Origin: Pseudomonadota bacterium
GTDB taxonomy: Bacteria > Bdellovibrionota > Bacteriovoracia > Bacteriovoracales > Bacteriovoracaceae
NCBI GenBank assembly: GCA_021299675.1
Contig: JAJTIF010000359.1
Span: 1-17,636 of the forward strand
Length of the DNA stretch: 17,636 bases
Direction of reading: 5' to 3'
The translations under genes and the position numbers were made by a program. Shown here in pieces: positions 6,384-14,774 of the stretch. Every line of letters starts with the position of its first letter. Within the stretch, counting starts at the first letter, position 1. Below the pieces are notes generated by a model, which made no database searches, was not told the origin of the DNA, and was given only the letters and a program-made list of their open reading frames with translations.

Positions 6384-8513
6384 ATGAAGAATAAATCCAA
6401 GAAGGGGCGCGCGCCCCGCAAGATCGATTTTAACGTTGATCCAACTCATTTTTTTAACCGCGACCTTTCATGGTTGCAGTTTAACCGGCGTGTCTTGAAC
6501 GAAGCTGCCGACGAGCGCACACCTTTAATCGAGCGCCTGCGCTTTTTGATTATCTTCGCGGCGAACCTCGATGAGTTTGTGATGAAGCGAATTGGGCGCA
6601 TGAAAAAGCAGTTTGAGTCAGGCCTCTTGCACAAGACGGTCGATGGCATGGGGCCTCAGACTCAGCTCATCACCACACGCAAGCACATCCTCGAAGACAT
6701 CGAAAACCAACAGAAGATTTTTAAATCCCTCATTCCGCTGCTGGAAAAAGAAGGCGTTAGCTTTCACACCTACGAGGACCTTGATCCTGTCGATAAGCAG
6801 TACTGTGATGACTACTTCCATCGTAAAATTTTTCCTGTCCTCACTCCCTTATCTGTGGACACCGGTCACCCTTTTCCTTTTATCTCAAATCTCTCCTTCT
6901 CCTTGGCCGTCATCTTACGCAACCCGCAGTCGGAGGCGATGATCTTCTCGCGCGTGAAGATTCCCCAGGGCGTATCGTCTTGGTTGAGGCTACCAACGGA
7001 TGCTCCAGGGAAGTTTCGTTTTGTCCGCGTGACTTCGATTGTTAGAAACAATCTTTCCTACCTTTATCCAGGCATGGAGATTAAGCAGATCATTCCCTTT
7101 CGCGTGACTCGTAACGCTGACATCGATCACCGTGATGACGAAGCCGAAGATCTCATGAGCCAGGTGGCAGAGGGACTTAAAGAGAGAAGACTCGCTGAGT
7201 GTGTGCGCTTGGAGATTTATAAAGACACAGACCCCGCGATGTTGAGTTTCCTTAAGGAGTCCCTTGAGATTTCAGATAATGAAATCTATGTCATCGACTA
7301 TCCCATGGACTACACCTCCTTTAAGATCATCGTCGATCTCGATCTCCCACACTTGAAGTATCGCCCTTGGGCACCGATCGTTCCAAAATCCTTTCAAGAG
7401 GAAGGTAACGTCTTTCAGATCATCCGCCACGGCGATGTTCTGCTTCATCATCCCTATGAGAGCTTCACCGCCACGGTTGAGCGCTTCATAGCTCAAGCCG
7501 CCGAAGACCCGAGTGTGCTGGCGATAAAAATGACTCTCTACCGTACCGGTGATAACTCGCCCTTCGTGAGAAACCTCATCAAGGCGGCGGAAGCGGGCAA
7601 ACAAGTGGTGTGCTTGATCGAACTGAAGGCCCGCTTCGATGAAGAGAGAAATATTTTCTGGGCCAACAAGCTCGAAGACGCTGGCGTGCATGTTGTCTAC
7701 GGGATCTTGGGACTAAAGACTCACACAAAGATATCTTTGGTCGTGCGCCAAGAGTCGGATGGCGAGATCTTGAGTTACGCCCACGTGGGCACCGGAAACT
7801 ACAACGTCGCCACCGCTTCGCTCTACACGGACATGGGGCTTTTGACCTGTGATAAGCGCATCACACATGAAGTCATCGAGGTTTTTAACTACCTCACCGG
7901 CAGCTCACTTAAGACCGACTACCACCACATGATGGTGGCGCCGATCAACATGAAATCAACTTTCTTATCAAAAATTAAAAATGAAATTCAATGCGCCAAG
8001 AAAGAGGGCAGGGGGCTGATCATCGCCAAGATGAATAGTCTGGAAGATGAAGTCATCACCGAAGCACTCTACGAAGCCTCAACGGCTGGTGTGGACATCT
8101 ATCTCTACGTGCGAGGCTTCTGCTGTCTGAAGCCGGGCGTGAAAGGATTGTCGGAGAGAATCCGTGTGACGAGCATCATCGGTCGTTTTCTGGAGCACTC
8201 ACGGATCTTCTATTTCTCGGGCGGCCAGAAGGACCCACTGCAAGGAGAGTTCTGGATCGGCTCCGCGGATTGGATGCACCGAAATCTCCACAATCGAGTG
8301 GAGCTGATCGCACCGATTCATGATCAAAAGATCAAAGAAAAAATTTGGGACTTCCTGGAAGTCACCGCTCACGATCACCGCCGCGCTTGGGATCTTCTGC
8401 CTTCTGGCGAGTACGTGCAGCGCCAGCCGCGAGTGCCGGAAGAAGAGCTGGGTAGCCAAGAAGTCATGATGGCCAAAACAGCCATGCGTGAGAAAAATCT
8501 AGGAGGCGAATGA
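6384..8513 (+). CDS. ppk1: Polyphosphate kinase 1
   Basis: PPK1 reversibly transfers the gamma-phosphate of ATP onto polyphosphate through a phosphohistidine intermediate. The 709 residues match the usual length and order: an N-terminal domain with NRDLSWLQFNRRVLNEA (25-41), a head domain, then two phospholipase-D-like catalytic domains. The autophosphorylated His is His447 in GLKTHTK (443-449). SYAHVGTGNYN (464-474) follows, and the second conserved His is His605 in RFLEHSRIFY (601-610). All key regions look intact. AGGA lies 9 bases before ATG 6384, a modest ribosome binding site. The ppk1 stop overlaps the start of the phosphatase gene as ATGA, so the two are coupled. Placement after nhaC suggests joint expression with ion homeostasis, which is inference. 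Confidence 0.97.
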   Translation: MKNKSKKGRAPRKIDFNVDPTHFFNRDLSWLQFNRRVLNEAADERTPLIERLRFLIIFAANLDEFVMKRIGRMKKQFESGLLHKTVDGMGPQTQLITTRKHILEDIENQQKIFKSLIPLLEKEGVSFHTYEDLDPVDKQYCDDYFHRKIFPVLTPLSVDTGHPFPFISNLSFSLAVILRNPQSEAMIFSRVKIPQGVSSWLRLPTDAPGKFRFVRVTSIVRNNLSYLYPGMEIKQIIPFRVTRNADIDHRDDEAEDLMSQVAEGLKERRLAECVRLEIYKDTDPAMLSFLKESLEISDNEIYVIDYPMDYTSFKIIVDLDLPHLKYRPWAPIVPKSFQEEGNVFQIIRHGDVLLHHPYESFTATVERFIAQAAEDPSVLAIKMTLYRTGDNSPFVRNLIKAAEAGKQVVCLIELKARFDEERNIFWANKLEDAGVHVVYGILGLKTHTKISLVVRQESDGEILSYAHVGTGNYNVATASLYTDMGLLTCDKRITHEVIEVFNYLTGSSLKTDYHHMMVAPINMKSTFLSKIKNEIQCAKKEGRGLIIAKMNSLEDEVITEALYEASTAGVDIYLYVRGFCCLKPGVKGLSERIRVTSIIGRFLEHSRIFYFSGGQKDPLQGEFWIGSADWMHRNLHNRVELIAPIHDQKIKEKIWDFLEVTAHDHRRAWDLLPSGEYVQRQPRVPEEELGSQEVMMAKTAMREKNLGGE

Positions 8514-9001
8514 AGCTGGTATTTATTCGACATGCCCATGCGGAAGGTCACTTTCTGCAAAAGCCCAAAGAAGATTGGTTGCGAGAACTCACCCTTAAGG
8601 GACGCCGACAGTTCGCCACCAACCTTAAATCCATAAAGCCCTATCTTCCTCCACCTGACGTCATCTTTTGTTCACCGCTGGTGCGCTCGATTCAGACGGC
8701 GGAGATTGTCTGGGAGAGTTGGAAAGGGGCTCAGCTCGAACTCATCACAGATCTTGACCTCTTGGATGATCCTCGACACCTGGTTGAGCACATCTCCATC
8801 TTGCCCCATGAGGGGACGTATTTTTTTGTGGGGCATGAGCCGCATTTTTCATCAGTGGTGGCAGGGCTTCTAGGCCTTCATCCAGAGCATGATTTTTTGC
8901 GCTTCAAGAAAGGTGGCTTCTTGGTGATCGAAGGAGAAGTGTGGGACGGGTTTATGATGACCATGTTCGCGCCACCGAAACTGATCGAAGCTCTAGCGTA
9001 G
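8510..9001 (+). CDS. SixA-like histidine phosphatase
   Basis: This is a small histidine-phosphatase-superfamily (RHG) enzyme of 163 residues, the short SixA type. Catalytic features are the N-terminal FIRHAHAEG (5-13, with Arg7 and nucleophile His8), SPLVRSIQTAEI (55-66, Arg59) and VGHEPH (107-112, second catalytic His109). E. coli SixA removes phosphate from phosphohistidine on HPt domains. Homologues next to ppk are common, and a role connected with polyphosphate or phosphohistidine metabolism is possible. The start is firm: AGGAGG at 8501-8506, and ATG 8510 overlaps the ppk1 stop as ATGA, which implies translational coupling. The 3' end overlaps the convergent Ppx/GppA gene by 9 bases. The substrate in this organism is unknown. 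Confidence 0.9.
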   Translation: MKLVFIRHAHAEGHFLQKPKEDWLRELTLKGRRQFATNLKSIKPYLPPPDVIFCSPLVRSIQTAEIVWESWKGAQLELITDLDLLDDPRHLVEHISILPHEGTYFFVGHEPHFSSVVAGLLGLHPEHDFLRFKKGGFLVIEGEVWDGFMMTMFAPPKLIEALA

Positions 9002-9961
9002 GTGATCAAAGGAGCGATGGTTGTTGTTCACCATGCTCATCAGTAGCCCTTCTTTCAGCCCGACTTTTGGAAGTATGACTTTCTTCGCACTCAATTCTTG
9101 CATGAGCCGTAGGGTGAGCAGTGTTGCGGGCACGATCACGTCGGCGCGATTCGGTTCGAGTTTGAGGCGGTGGATCCTCTCGGTATAGCTCATTTTCGCC
9201 AGTGAGCTAGCCATGCGATTGATTTCCGTCAGGGCACATTCCGTGCTTGGTTTTTTCATGAATTGGCGGCGCAGTTTTCCGATCCGGCGCAGATTTCCTC
9301 CCGTGCCTATGAAGAGGTCCGGGGAGCGGGTCCCAAAGCGTGAGCGCACGAAACGAGTCATCTCCAAAGAAACATCATCGATGTGGTGCTGCTGATCCTG
9401 CAGCTGCTTCAGACGAATCAAACGGACGGTTCCGACATTGAAGCTATGGGAGGCGAGGAGCGCGCCGTTCTCAACCAAGCTGATCTCTGTTGAGCCGCCA
9501 CCGATGTCCATCAATACGGCCCGCTTATTGTTGAATTTAATCTGCGTGCGAACAGCCTCGAAGATCATCTGCGCTTCCGTTGCACCGGAGATGACTTCGA
9601 TTTCGATTCCCGTGATGGCCTTCAGGTCTTCAATCAAAAGTTTTGAGTTCCGGGCATCCCGCATGGCACTGGTCGCGATCGCCCGGACGTCAGTCACGTT
9701 GTAGGCGCTGAACAAGTGGAGGAGTTTGATGAAGGCCTCTTCTGTCTCCCGTATCTTTTGCGGGGAGAGAAGCTGGTTTTGAAAGACTGCCTCGCCCAGG
9801 CGCAGGGGGAAGCGCAGCGAGCGGATGATATCAATCTTATGGGCTGAGACTTGGGCGATCACGGCCCGCAGAGCATTTGATCCGATGTCGATAGCGGCAA
9901 TGGTCGAAAGGCTAGGGTGGTGGCGCAGGCTTTGAATCATTGAGGAAATCTTACATGGCAT
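8993..9961 (-). CDS. Ppx/GppA family phosphatase (exopolyphosphatase-like)
   Basis: Enzymes of this family hydrolyse terminal phosphate from polyphosphate (Ppx) and/or convert pppGpp to ppGpp (GppA). With the start at ATG 9961 the protein has 322 residues and one complete actin-like ASKHA fold: IAAIDIGSNALR (21-32, phosphate-1 loop), ATSAMRDARN (96-105), ISGATEA (124-130), DIGGGSTE (152-159, phosphate-2 loop), RADVIVPATLL (272-282) and GLKEGLL (301-307). It lacks the extra C-terminal domain of long E. coli Ppx, so it is the short type. The frame extends upstream to 10096, but that would overlap the divergent gene at 10023 and adds a basic leader without family resemblance. ATG 9940 is an alternative start. 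The gene faces ppk1/sixA-like tail to tail. Confidence 0.92.
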   Translation of the reverse strand: MPCKISSMIQSLRHHPSLSTIAAIDIGSNALRAVIAQVSAHKIDIIRSLRFPLRLGEAVFQNQLLSPQKIRETEEAFIKLLHLFSAYNVTDVRAIATSAMRDARNSKLLIEDLKAITGIEIEVISGATEAQMIFEAVRTQIKFNNKRAVLMDIGGGSTEISLVENGALLASHSFNVGTVRLIRLKQLQDQQHHIDDVSLEMTRFVRSRFGTRSPDLFIGTGGNLRRIGKLRRQFMKKPSTECALTEINRMASSLAKMSYTERIHRLKLEPNRADVIVPATLLTLRLMQELSAKKVILPKVGLKEGLLMSMVNNNHRSFDHLR

Positions 9962-10022
9962 CTCGCTCTTTGGCCCATCTTGATTTATCTTAGGCCGAAA
10001 TAATGAACGTCTCGAGGTCACT

Positions 10023-10340
10023 ATGTGGAAAAGATTCTTTCGCCAAGAGCGCAAGCAAGTAAATTTCATGCTTACATCTCCTAAGTCAGGTGTCATGACG
10101 GTACCTGTACGTGAGTTGACCTCACAAAAGCTTAGAAGCCTGCTCGAAAATCATGCTCAGGCCTTGCATTTTCAGGGCCCCGAAGAGCGCCTGCTGAATC
10201 TTTTGCGTGATCTTGGGCCTCAGGAGTCACTCAACCTCGATAACTGGAAGATCATCGATTCAGAGAACAATACCCGTCTGGTGCAAGTCAAGCTGAGTGG
10301 AGACCGTGAAATCCGTCGTGTCGTTAAGCTGGTCCCCTAA
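10023..10340 (+). CDS. Small basic hypothetical protein
   Basis: This 105-residue protein starts MWKRFFRQERKQV and contains a helical Leu-rich middle (LRSLLENHAQALHF, EERLLNLLRDLG). It ends in a short segment that looks like beta strands (TRLVQVKLSGDREIRRVVKLV). There is no signal peptide, membrane segment or cysteine. GAGG, 5 bases before ATG 10023, supports the start. It is transcribed divergently from the Ppx/GppA gene across 61 bases that must hold both promoters; I could not identify clear hexamers there. A 150-bp gap separates it from the following barrel gene, so it is probably its own transcription unit. I do not recognise a family. Confidence 0.75.
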   Translation: MWKRFFRQERKQVNFMLTSPKSGVMTVPVRELTSQKLRSLLENHAQALHFQGPEERLLNLLRDLGPQESLNLDNWKIIDSENNTRLVQVKLSGDREIRRVVKLVP

Positions 10341-10490
10341 CTAAGTCTTTTGAATGTCAAAAATTTAGACAGCACTTTTCATAAGGTGACAAAAATCTAT
10401 TCGCCACATATTTCGCGATATCAGACTCTTAGCCTTTTTATTTAGCGGTACCAATTTTGCAAGAATGTAGCCATCAACGAGGATGGTTAC
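10341..10490 (+). promoter_or_regulatory. Intergenic region with candidate promoter for the barrel/lipoprotein operon
   Basis: These 150 bases hold no gene. The best sigma-70-like pair is GTGACA (10386-10391) and TATTTC (10409-10414) with a 17-base spacer. The -35 matches five of six consensus bases and the -10 only three, so this is weak support. It would leave a leader of about 70 bases ending in GAGGA, 7 bases before the GTG start at 10491. A short AT-rich hairpin (TTTTGA-ATG-TCAAAA, 10348-10362) follows the upstream gene but is too weak to call a terminator. Confidence 0.3.
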
Positions 10491-11564
10491 GTGAAATTAA
10501 GCTTTCTAGGGCTCTTATCTCTGCTCTTTATGACGACCCAGGTCTGGGGTCAATCCTTAGATTTTCGTCTGGGTGGGAACCGCTACATGCTGGGCATGAG
10601 CGGTGACTACGTTGAATCAGACACGGTTCGTGCACGAGTGTTAAGCATTGACGTCGGCGGCCGTATTGAAGGCAAGCTCGACGAGGACTTAAGTTACCAC
10701 GTCTGGCTTATGGGAAGCTTTGAGAACGGCTCGAATAAAGCCACGGGCGTGATCGCCGAGTATGAGCCGAACCAAGCGATCAACCTGCGGGAAGGTGGAC
10801 TCATCTATCGTCCGCTCTCGTTTTTGCGTCTTGATATCGGCTCTCTTAACCAAAATGATTTCCAATCACCGCTCTTAGTGTGGAACACGGCTTTTGCAGG
10901 CTTGTCTCTAAAGGTTCATTTCGGCGGCTTCTACCTTCGCGCCATGCAGGCGATTCCCAATAACAACATTCTCACCCGCCGGGCGGGAGGAATTGACGAG
11001 GGGAATCCACTCTTCACCACAGGCACTCTCGGCTACCAGTTTTCGAATGATGATGTCGGTCTCCACCTTGCGTTTACGCGTTTTAGTTTTTCTTCTCTTT
11101 CATCTCAGGTGGCGATTAATTCAAAAGATCTTGGTAACTCTACTAATGGCGTGGGCACAGCGACTCGTTTCCTCTACGGTTTTGAAGGCAACAACGTCTC
11201 CAGTGACTTGAACTGGAAGTTTAAAAAAGATTGGCAGCTTCAGGCCAACGGTCAATATCTCTTTAATGAAAAAGCACCTAATGGTCGTAACCAAGGTTAC
11301 CTCGCTGAGGTTGGCGCCGGGCTTTCGCACTTCACGGTCCGTGTCGGTACCTTCAAAAACGAATCTGATACTGCGCCGGCTTTCTACAACGCCCGCACTT
11401 TCGGTCACAACAATGTGAAAGGTGAAGTTGTCTCCCTGGTGAGCGAAGGTAAAGACTCTTTCATGCGCCTCTCTTATGTGAATTCAAAAACGATCGGATT
11501 TAACGTCCATCAAACAGATATGCAGATAGTCAACTTCAGCATGGTGAGAAATTATGATTTCTAA
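10491..11564 (+). CDS. Predicted outer-membrane beta-barrel protein
   Basis: The 357 residues start with a Sec signal peptide (LSFLGLLSLLFMTTQVWG, cleavage likely after Gly20 before QSLDF). The rest shows alternating hydrophobic and polar strands with turn-like Asn/Gly/Asp stretches, as in FYLRAMQAIPNNN and WQLQANGQYLFNEKAPNG. The last residues, VNFSMVRNYDF, form a C-terminal strand ending in Phe, the classic BAM recognition signal for outer-membrane barrels. Length and strand pattern suggest roughly a 14-18-strand porin-like barrel, but I recognise no named family. The start codon is GTG at 10491, with GAGGA 7 bases upstream. The 3' end overlaps the large lipoprotein gene by 11 bases, so the two are co-expressed and may form a complex in the outer membrane. 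Confidence 0.85.
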   Translation: MKLSFLGLLSLLFMTTQVWGQSLDFRLGGNRYMLGMSGDYVESDTVRARVLSIDVGGRIEGKLDEDLSYHVWLMGSFENGSNKATGVIAEYEPNQAINLREGGLIYRPLSFLRLDIGSLNQNDFQSPLLVWNTAFAGLSLKVHFGGFYLRAMQAIPNNNILTRRAGGIDEGNPLFTTGTLGYQFSNDDVGLHLAFTRFSFSSLSSQVAINSKDLGNSTNGVGTATRFLYGFEGNNVSSDLNWKFKKDWQLQANGQYLFNEKAPNGRNQGYLAEVGAGLSHFTVRVGTFKNESDTAPAFYNARTFGHNNVKGEVVSLVSEGKDSFMRLSYVNSKTIGFNVHQTDMQIVNFSMVRNYDF

Positions 11565-14500
11565 AACATTCCACATCGCCCTCCTTTTGACCACGGCCAT
11601 GCTGGCCGGCTGTTCGACTGACGTTCCGGACGTGAACGAGCAGGCCGATAGCTCATCCTTCGAACTCACGCCGGTCGAACTTATCAGCAGTGAGGTAAAA
11701 TCGAGCGACGCAAACTGGCCTGATCTTAAAGACCACGCCAACGTGAGTTTTCGCACTTGTGTAACGGATACGGCGTACCTCGAGCGCCTGGTGGGAGAGC
11801 GCTTTCAGGTAGAAACATCACAGGGCCTCGTCTCTCGCGTGACAAACACCCAGGGCTGTATCACTTGGAATGAAGTGATCCCCTTCAGCTACCTTGAAGA
11901 CGAAAAATTCATTGAGATCAACGGATCGATTCGTGCCAATGGCAATTTTCGTGGAACCAGATCACTTAAGCTCGCGCTCAACCCCTGGAAAGAAACTCTC
12001 GTTGATCAGAGCCATGGCCGCGTTCAGACCACCAGTAACTCTCTTCGTCAGAATGAAGAAAGTTTCGGCAACCGCATCGCCACCACCACCGCCACACTCA
12101 GTGTGTTGAAGCAAAACTTCCACACGGACCAAACGCACCTTGAGCTGGAAGTGACCACACAGCCACAGCTCATCCGTCGTAACCTCACGGGCTCTCTTGT
12201 GCGTGAAGCTTTCAACGGTGGTAAATTCGTAGTGAGTTATTTTCTCGTGAGCCGCAATATCTCAACGAACCGTCGCCGGGTGATTAATGAGGTCAAGCAA
12301 GTCGAGACGATCACTAACGATGGCCGACTCAAGTCGCGCGTGAGATTTGTCATTTTGGAAGGCATCAAACCTAAAGACGTCATTGAACTCGGCATTAAAA
12401 TTAAAGCACAGAATGCTCCCGTTGAGCTGGGCTCGAGCGAAGGCTTGTTGCCGATTAAGCAGCTGGACGGAACCGTTGCCAGTGAACTCCTTGAGCTCCC
12501 TGAAAATCTTGAGACCATTTCCTTAAACACACCAATGAGTCTTGGAGCAGAATCGTCCTCGGATGACTTCGGCTTCATCATCGACTCTGTTACGATTCGC
12601 CCAGGCTCCGAGGGGGGAGAAAACTCAAGTGGTGCCTCTGATAAGAGAACTGTTGATGCGATTTTTCAAGTCTGTATGGTTGACTCCCTGATCAAGGCTT
12701 CAATTGTAAACTATCCCTTCCGTATCTCTCTTAAAGACTCGGCTAATGCTCAGATCTACTCTGGTCAAGTGACCACAGAAGCCAGAACCGGCTGCGCGAA
12801 CTTCCGCGCCACTATTCCTTATCGTCGTTTTGATGTGCAGAAGTGGAATGATTACCGCATTGAGATGAGCAGTACTCGCGAGCCCTTCGTTGAAATTACG
12901 AAAGATCGCTTCGTCAGCATCAACCCATGGATCCGTAGTGGTGACTTCGGCATCGATAAGGCGGTGGGGACACCTCCGACAGTGACCAGCACTGGTGCCA
13001 CTCGCCCTAAAATTGTGATGCATAACTTGAACTATAACTTTATGGGTCACCCACAGACTGGCGTTAAACTCAACAAGTCCCTGGACCTCCAGTTCAGCCG
13101 CACCTACATGCTTGAGTTGCAGCCGATGATCCAGATGGATCACCGCTTTGAGGGGGAAATGCAGGGGCAAGAGCGACTCACATCTGGACGCTACCGTCAG
13201 CGTGTCCTGGTGTTAGCGCCGAAGGCGAACGTGAGTGTGGACTTCACTTCAGAAGTGAATCTTCGTGACTACCACACTCTGACCGCGCACGAGCAGAACG
13301 TGAACGTGGAGGGGGGCTTCATCCGCTCGAGAGTGGAATTCCCACTGCTCTTCACAGACCTCATCGCTTTTAGCCATAAGAACATCATTCTTGTTGAGCT
13401 CTCTCCTCTTGAAACAGGCTCATCACTGCAAGCGGGCTATTTTGTCGGGACCTTTATTGGCAGCCGTCCGCAGGGGAGCATCGGCACGAACCTGGAGTCA
13501 AAGAAGTCACTTTCCACAAGAGACATCAATATCTCCCAAACTCTTCTCGCTCGTATCCGTGACCTGCGCAATAAGCTGGCCAGTGACGCTGTTATACCCA
13601 ATAACAAACAAAACTTTATCGCTGCTCTTCAGCGTGACCTGAAGGGGTCTGTCTCTGTGATTGATCATCAAACTCATAAGGTCGCCAAGAAAGCGCTCTC
13701 GGCAGTGGTCTTCGATGGTGAGCAACAGTTCAAGAATCAAGGCATGCTTTCTTCGGTGCAGACCATTGGACAGTTAATTGCCAACCCAAACACACTTCCA
13801 GCTTCAATGATCAATGACATCTGTCATGCCTTCTATCCGAGAAATCAGGTCACAAAGCAGATGACTTATCCACCAGCGACTGGTTTTTCCATGTCGATCC
13901 CTTACGATTCATCCATCACTGGGTTTGAGCACAAGCGCTGTGTACAAAACTTTAAGGCGCACTTTGAGATCACTCGTGCCCATCACATTTCTGCCATCAC
14001 AGCTCAGCCTCGTGGGATCCAGTCCGATGCCGGACACCTGGTTCGTTCAGGTCAAACTGTTTATACCACAGGCATGCAATACACCAATACTACTGGAACC
14101 AGTAAGTCAGACTATTTCCAGTACGGCTGGAGCGCGAGTATCGGTGCGACACTTTCTAAGGTCGCTTTCCTGAGTGGAGATTTCGGCATGAGCGGTGGTC
14201 ACCGCTCAGATGTCTTCTCAAGTGACGCGGATAACTCTGTCTTGAGCCGCCTGAATAATACTTCTGTCATCTCGGGCCAGCGCTTTGTGTACGATCGATT
14301 CAATGTTGATTTTCAAGCGCGGGTTATCAAGTGTGTGATGATCAATCCTAAAGTTGTTCAATCTGAAATCCCGCAGGCTTCTCTGACTCCATCAATCATC
14401 GACGCTTTCCGTACTCGTGGCCCTCAACTTCAGGCCGTGACCGCAGCGAAAGTGATTTACCTCTGTAAGTCTGCGCTTGACGTTGAAAACTATTCGGAGA

Positions 14501-14766
14501 GTTTCTTCTTTGTCAAAACAGGCGAGCAGGGCACTCTTAGTGATGCCGATGACATGAGCGGAAAACTCACAAGTATCATCCGCGGGCAGAAAGCTTTCGA
14601 GCGCTTCCGCACGGATATGATCGAATCCCAGCGTCCATTGATTTTCGTAAAGAATCAGGATGCCTCTCTGGTGCAGCGCTTTGATCACCACATGAAAAAC
14701 CACGGATCAGCTATTGATTTTGATAAACGACTTGACTTTACCATCCCCGGATTAATCGAACTTTAA
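11554..14766 (+). CDS. Large lipoprotein with a duplicated two-part module
   Basis: The 1070 residues begin with a lipoprotein signal peptide ending in lipobox LAGC (Cys20). The body holds an internal duplication. Part A (about 64-148 and 367-460) has the pattern F-x-x-C-x-x-D, then about 30-40 residues, Gly-Cys, an IP[FY] motif, and ends L-N-P-W or I-N-P-W. Its two cysteines (C69/C102 and C374/C414) are placed to form one disulphide per copy. Part B (about 180-290 and 483-620) is strand-rich, with matching segments such as SRVRFVILEG and SRVEFPLLFT. Residues from about 650 on form a separate C-terminal region with further cysteines (C757, C796, C927, C971). It starts inside the barrel gene with GGTGAG upstream, and the next gene follows after 8 bases. 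I recognise no named family; a surface or periplasmic partner of the barrel is plausible. Confidence 0.9.
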   Translation: MISKTFHIALLLTTAMLAGCSTDVPDVNEQADSSSFELTPVELISSEVKSSDANWPDLKDHANVSFRTCVTDTAYLERLVGERFQVETSQGLVSRVTNTQGCITWNEVIPFSYLEDEKFIEINGSIRANGNFRGTRSLKLALNPWKETLVDQSHGRVQTTSNSLRQNEESFGNRIATTTATLSVLKQNFHTDQTHLELEVTTQPQLIRRNLTGSLVREAFNGGKFVVSYFLVSRNISTNRRRVINEVKQVETITNDGRLKSRVRFVILEGIKPKDVIELGIKIKAQNAPVELGSSEGLLPIKQLDGTVASELLELPENLETISLNTPMSLGAESSSDDFGFIIDSVTIRPGSEGGENSSGASDKRTVDAIFQVCMVDSLIKASIVNYPFRISLKDSANAQIYSGQVTTEARTGCANFRATIPYRRFDVQKWNDYRIEMSSTREPFVEITKDRFVSINPWIRSGDFGIDKAVGTPPTVTSTGATRPKIVMHNLNYNFMGHPQTGVKLNKSLDLQFSRTYMLELQPMIQMDHRFEGEMQGQERLTSGRYRQRVLVLAPKANVSVDFTSEVNLRDYHTLTAHEQNVNVEGGFIRSRVEFPLLFTDLIAFSHKNIILVELSPLETGSSLQAGYFVGTFIGSRPQGSIGTNLESKKSLSTRDINISQTLLARIRDLRNKLASDAVIPNNKQNFIAALQRDLKGSVSVIDHQTHKVAKKALSAVVFDGEQQFKNQGMLSSVQTIGQLIANPNTLPASMINDICHAFYPRNQVTKQMTYPPATGFSMSIPYDSSITGFEHKRCVQNFKAHFEITRAHHISAITAQPRGIQSDAGHLVRSGQTVYTTGMQYTNTTGTSKSDYFQYGWSASIGATLSKVAFLSGDFGMSGGHRSDVFSSDADNSVLSRLNNTSVISGQRFVYDRFNVDFQARVIKCVMINPKVVQSEIPQASLTPSIIDAFRTRGPQLQAVTAAKVIYLCKSALDVENYSESFFFVKTGEQGTLSDADDMSGKLTSIIRGQKAFERFRTDMIESQRPLIFVKNQDASLVQRFDHHMKNHGSAIDFDKRLDFTIPGLIEL

Positions 14767-14774
14767 GAGGATTT

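Noticed and set aside
5248..6421. Long minus-strand and alternative-frame open frames across nhaC
   Set aside because: They lie opposite a convincing NhaC reading frame, show skewed Arg/His/Ser-rich composition typical of shadow frames, and have no family resemblance.
9962..10096. N-terminal extension of the Ppx/GppA protein up to 10096
   Set aside because: It overlaps the divergent gene that has a good ribosome binding site at 10023, and the added residues look unlike the family, whose fold begins right after ATG 9961.
10348..10362. TTTTGA-ATG-TCAAAA hairpin after the small gene as an intrinsic terminator
   Set aside because: The stem is nearly all A-T with a 3-base loop and no U tract follows.
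12100..14700. Possible mobile element or CRISPR-like repeats within the large lipoprotein gene
   Set aside because: The repetition is at protein level and divergent (domain duplication); no short regularly spaced DNA repeats, terminal inverted repeats or transposase motifs were seen.
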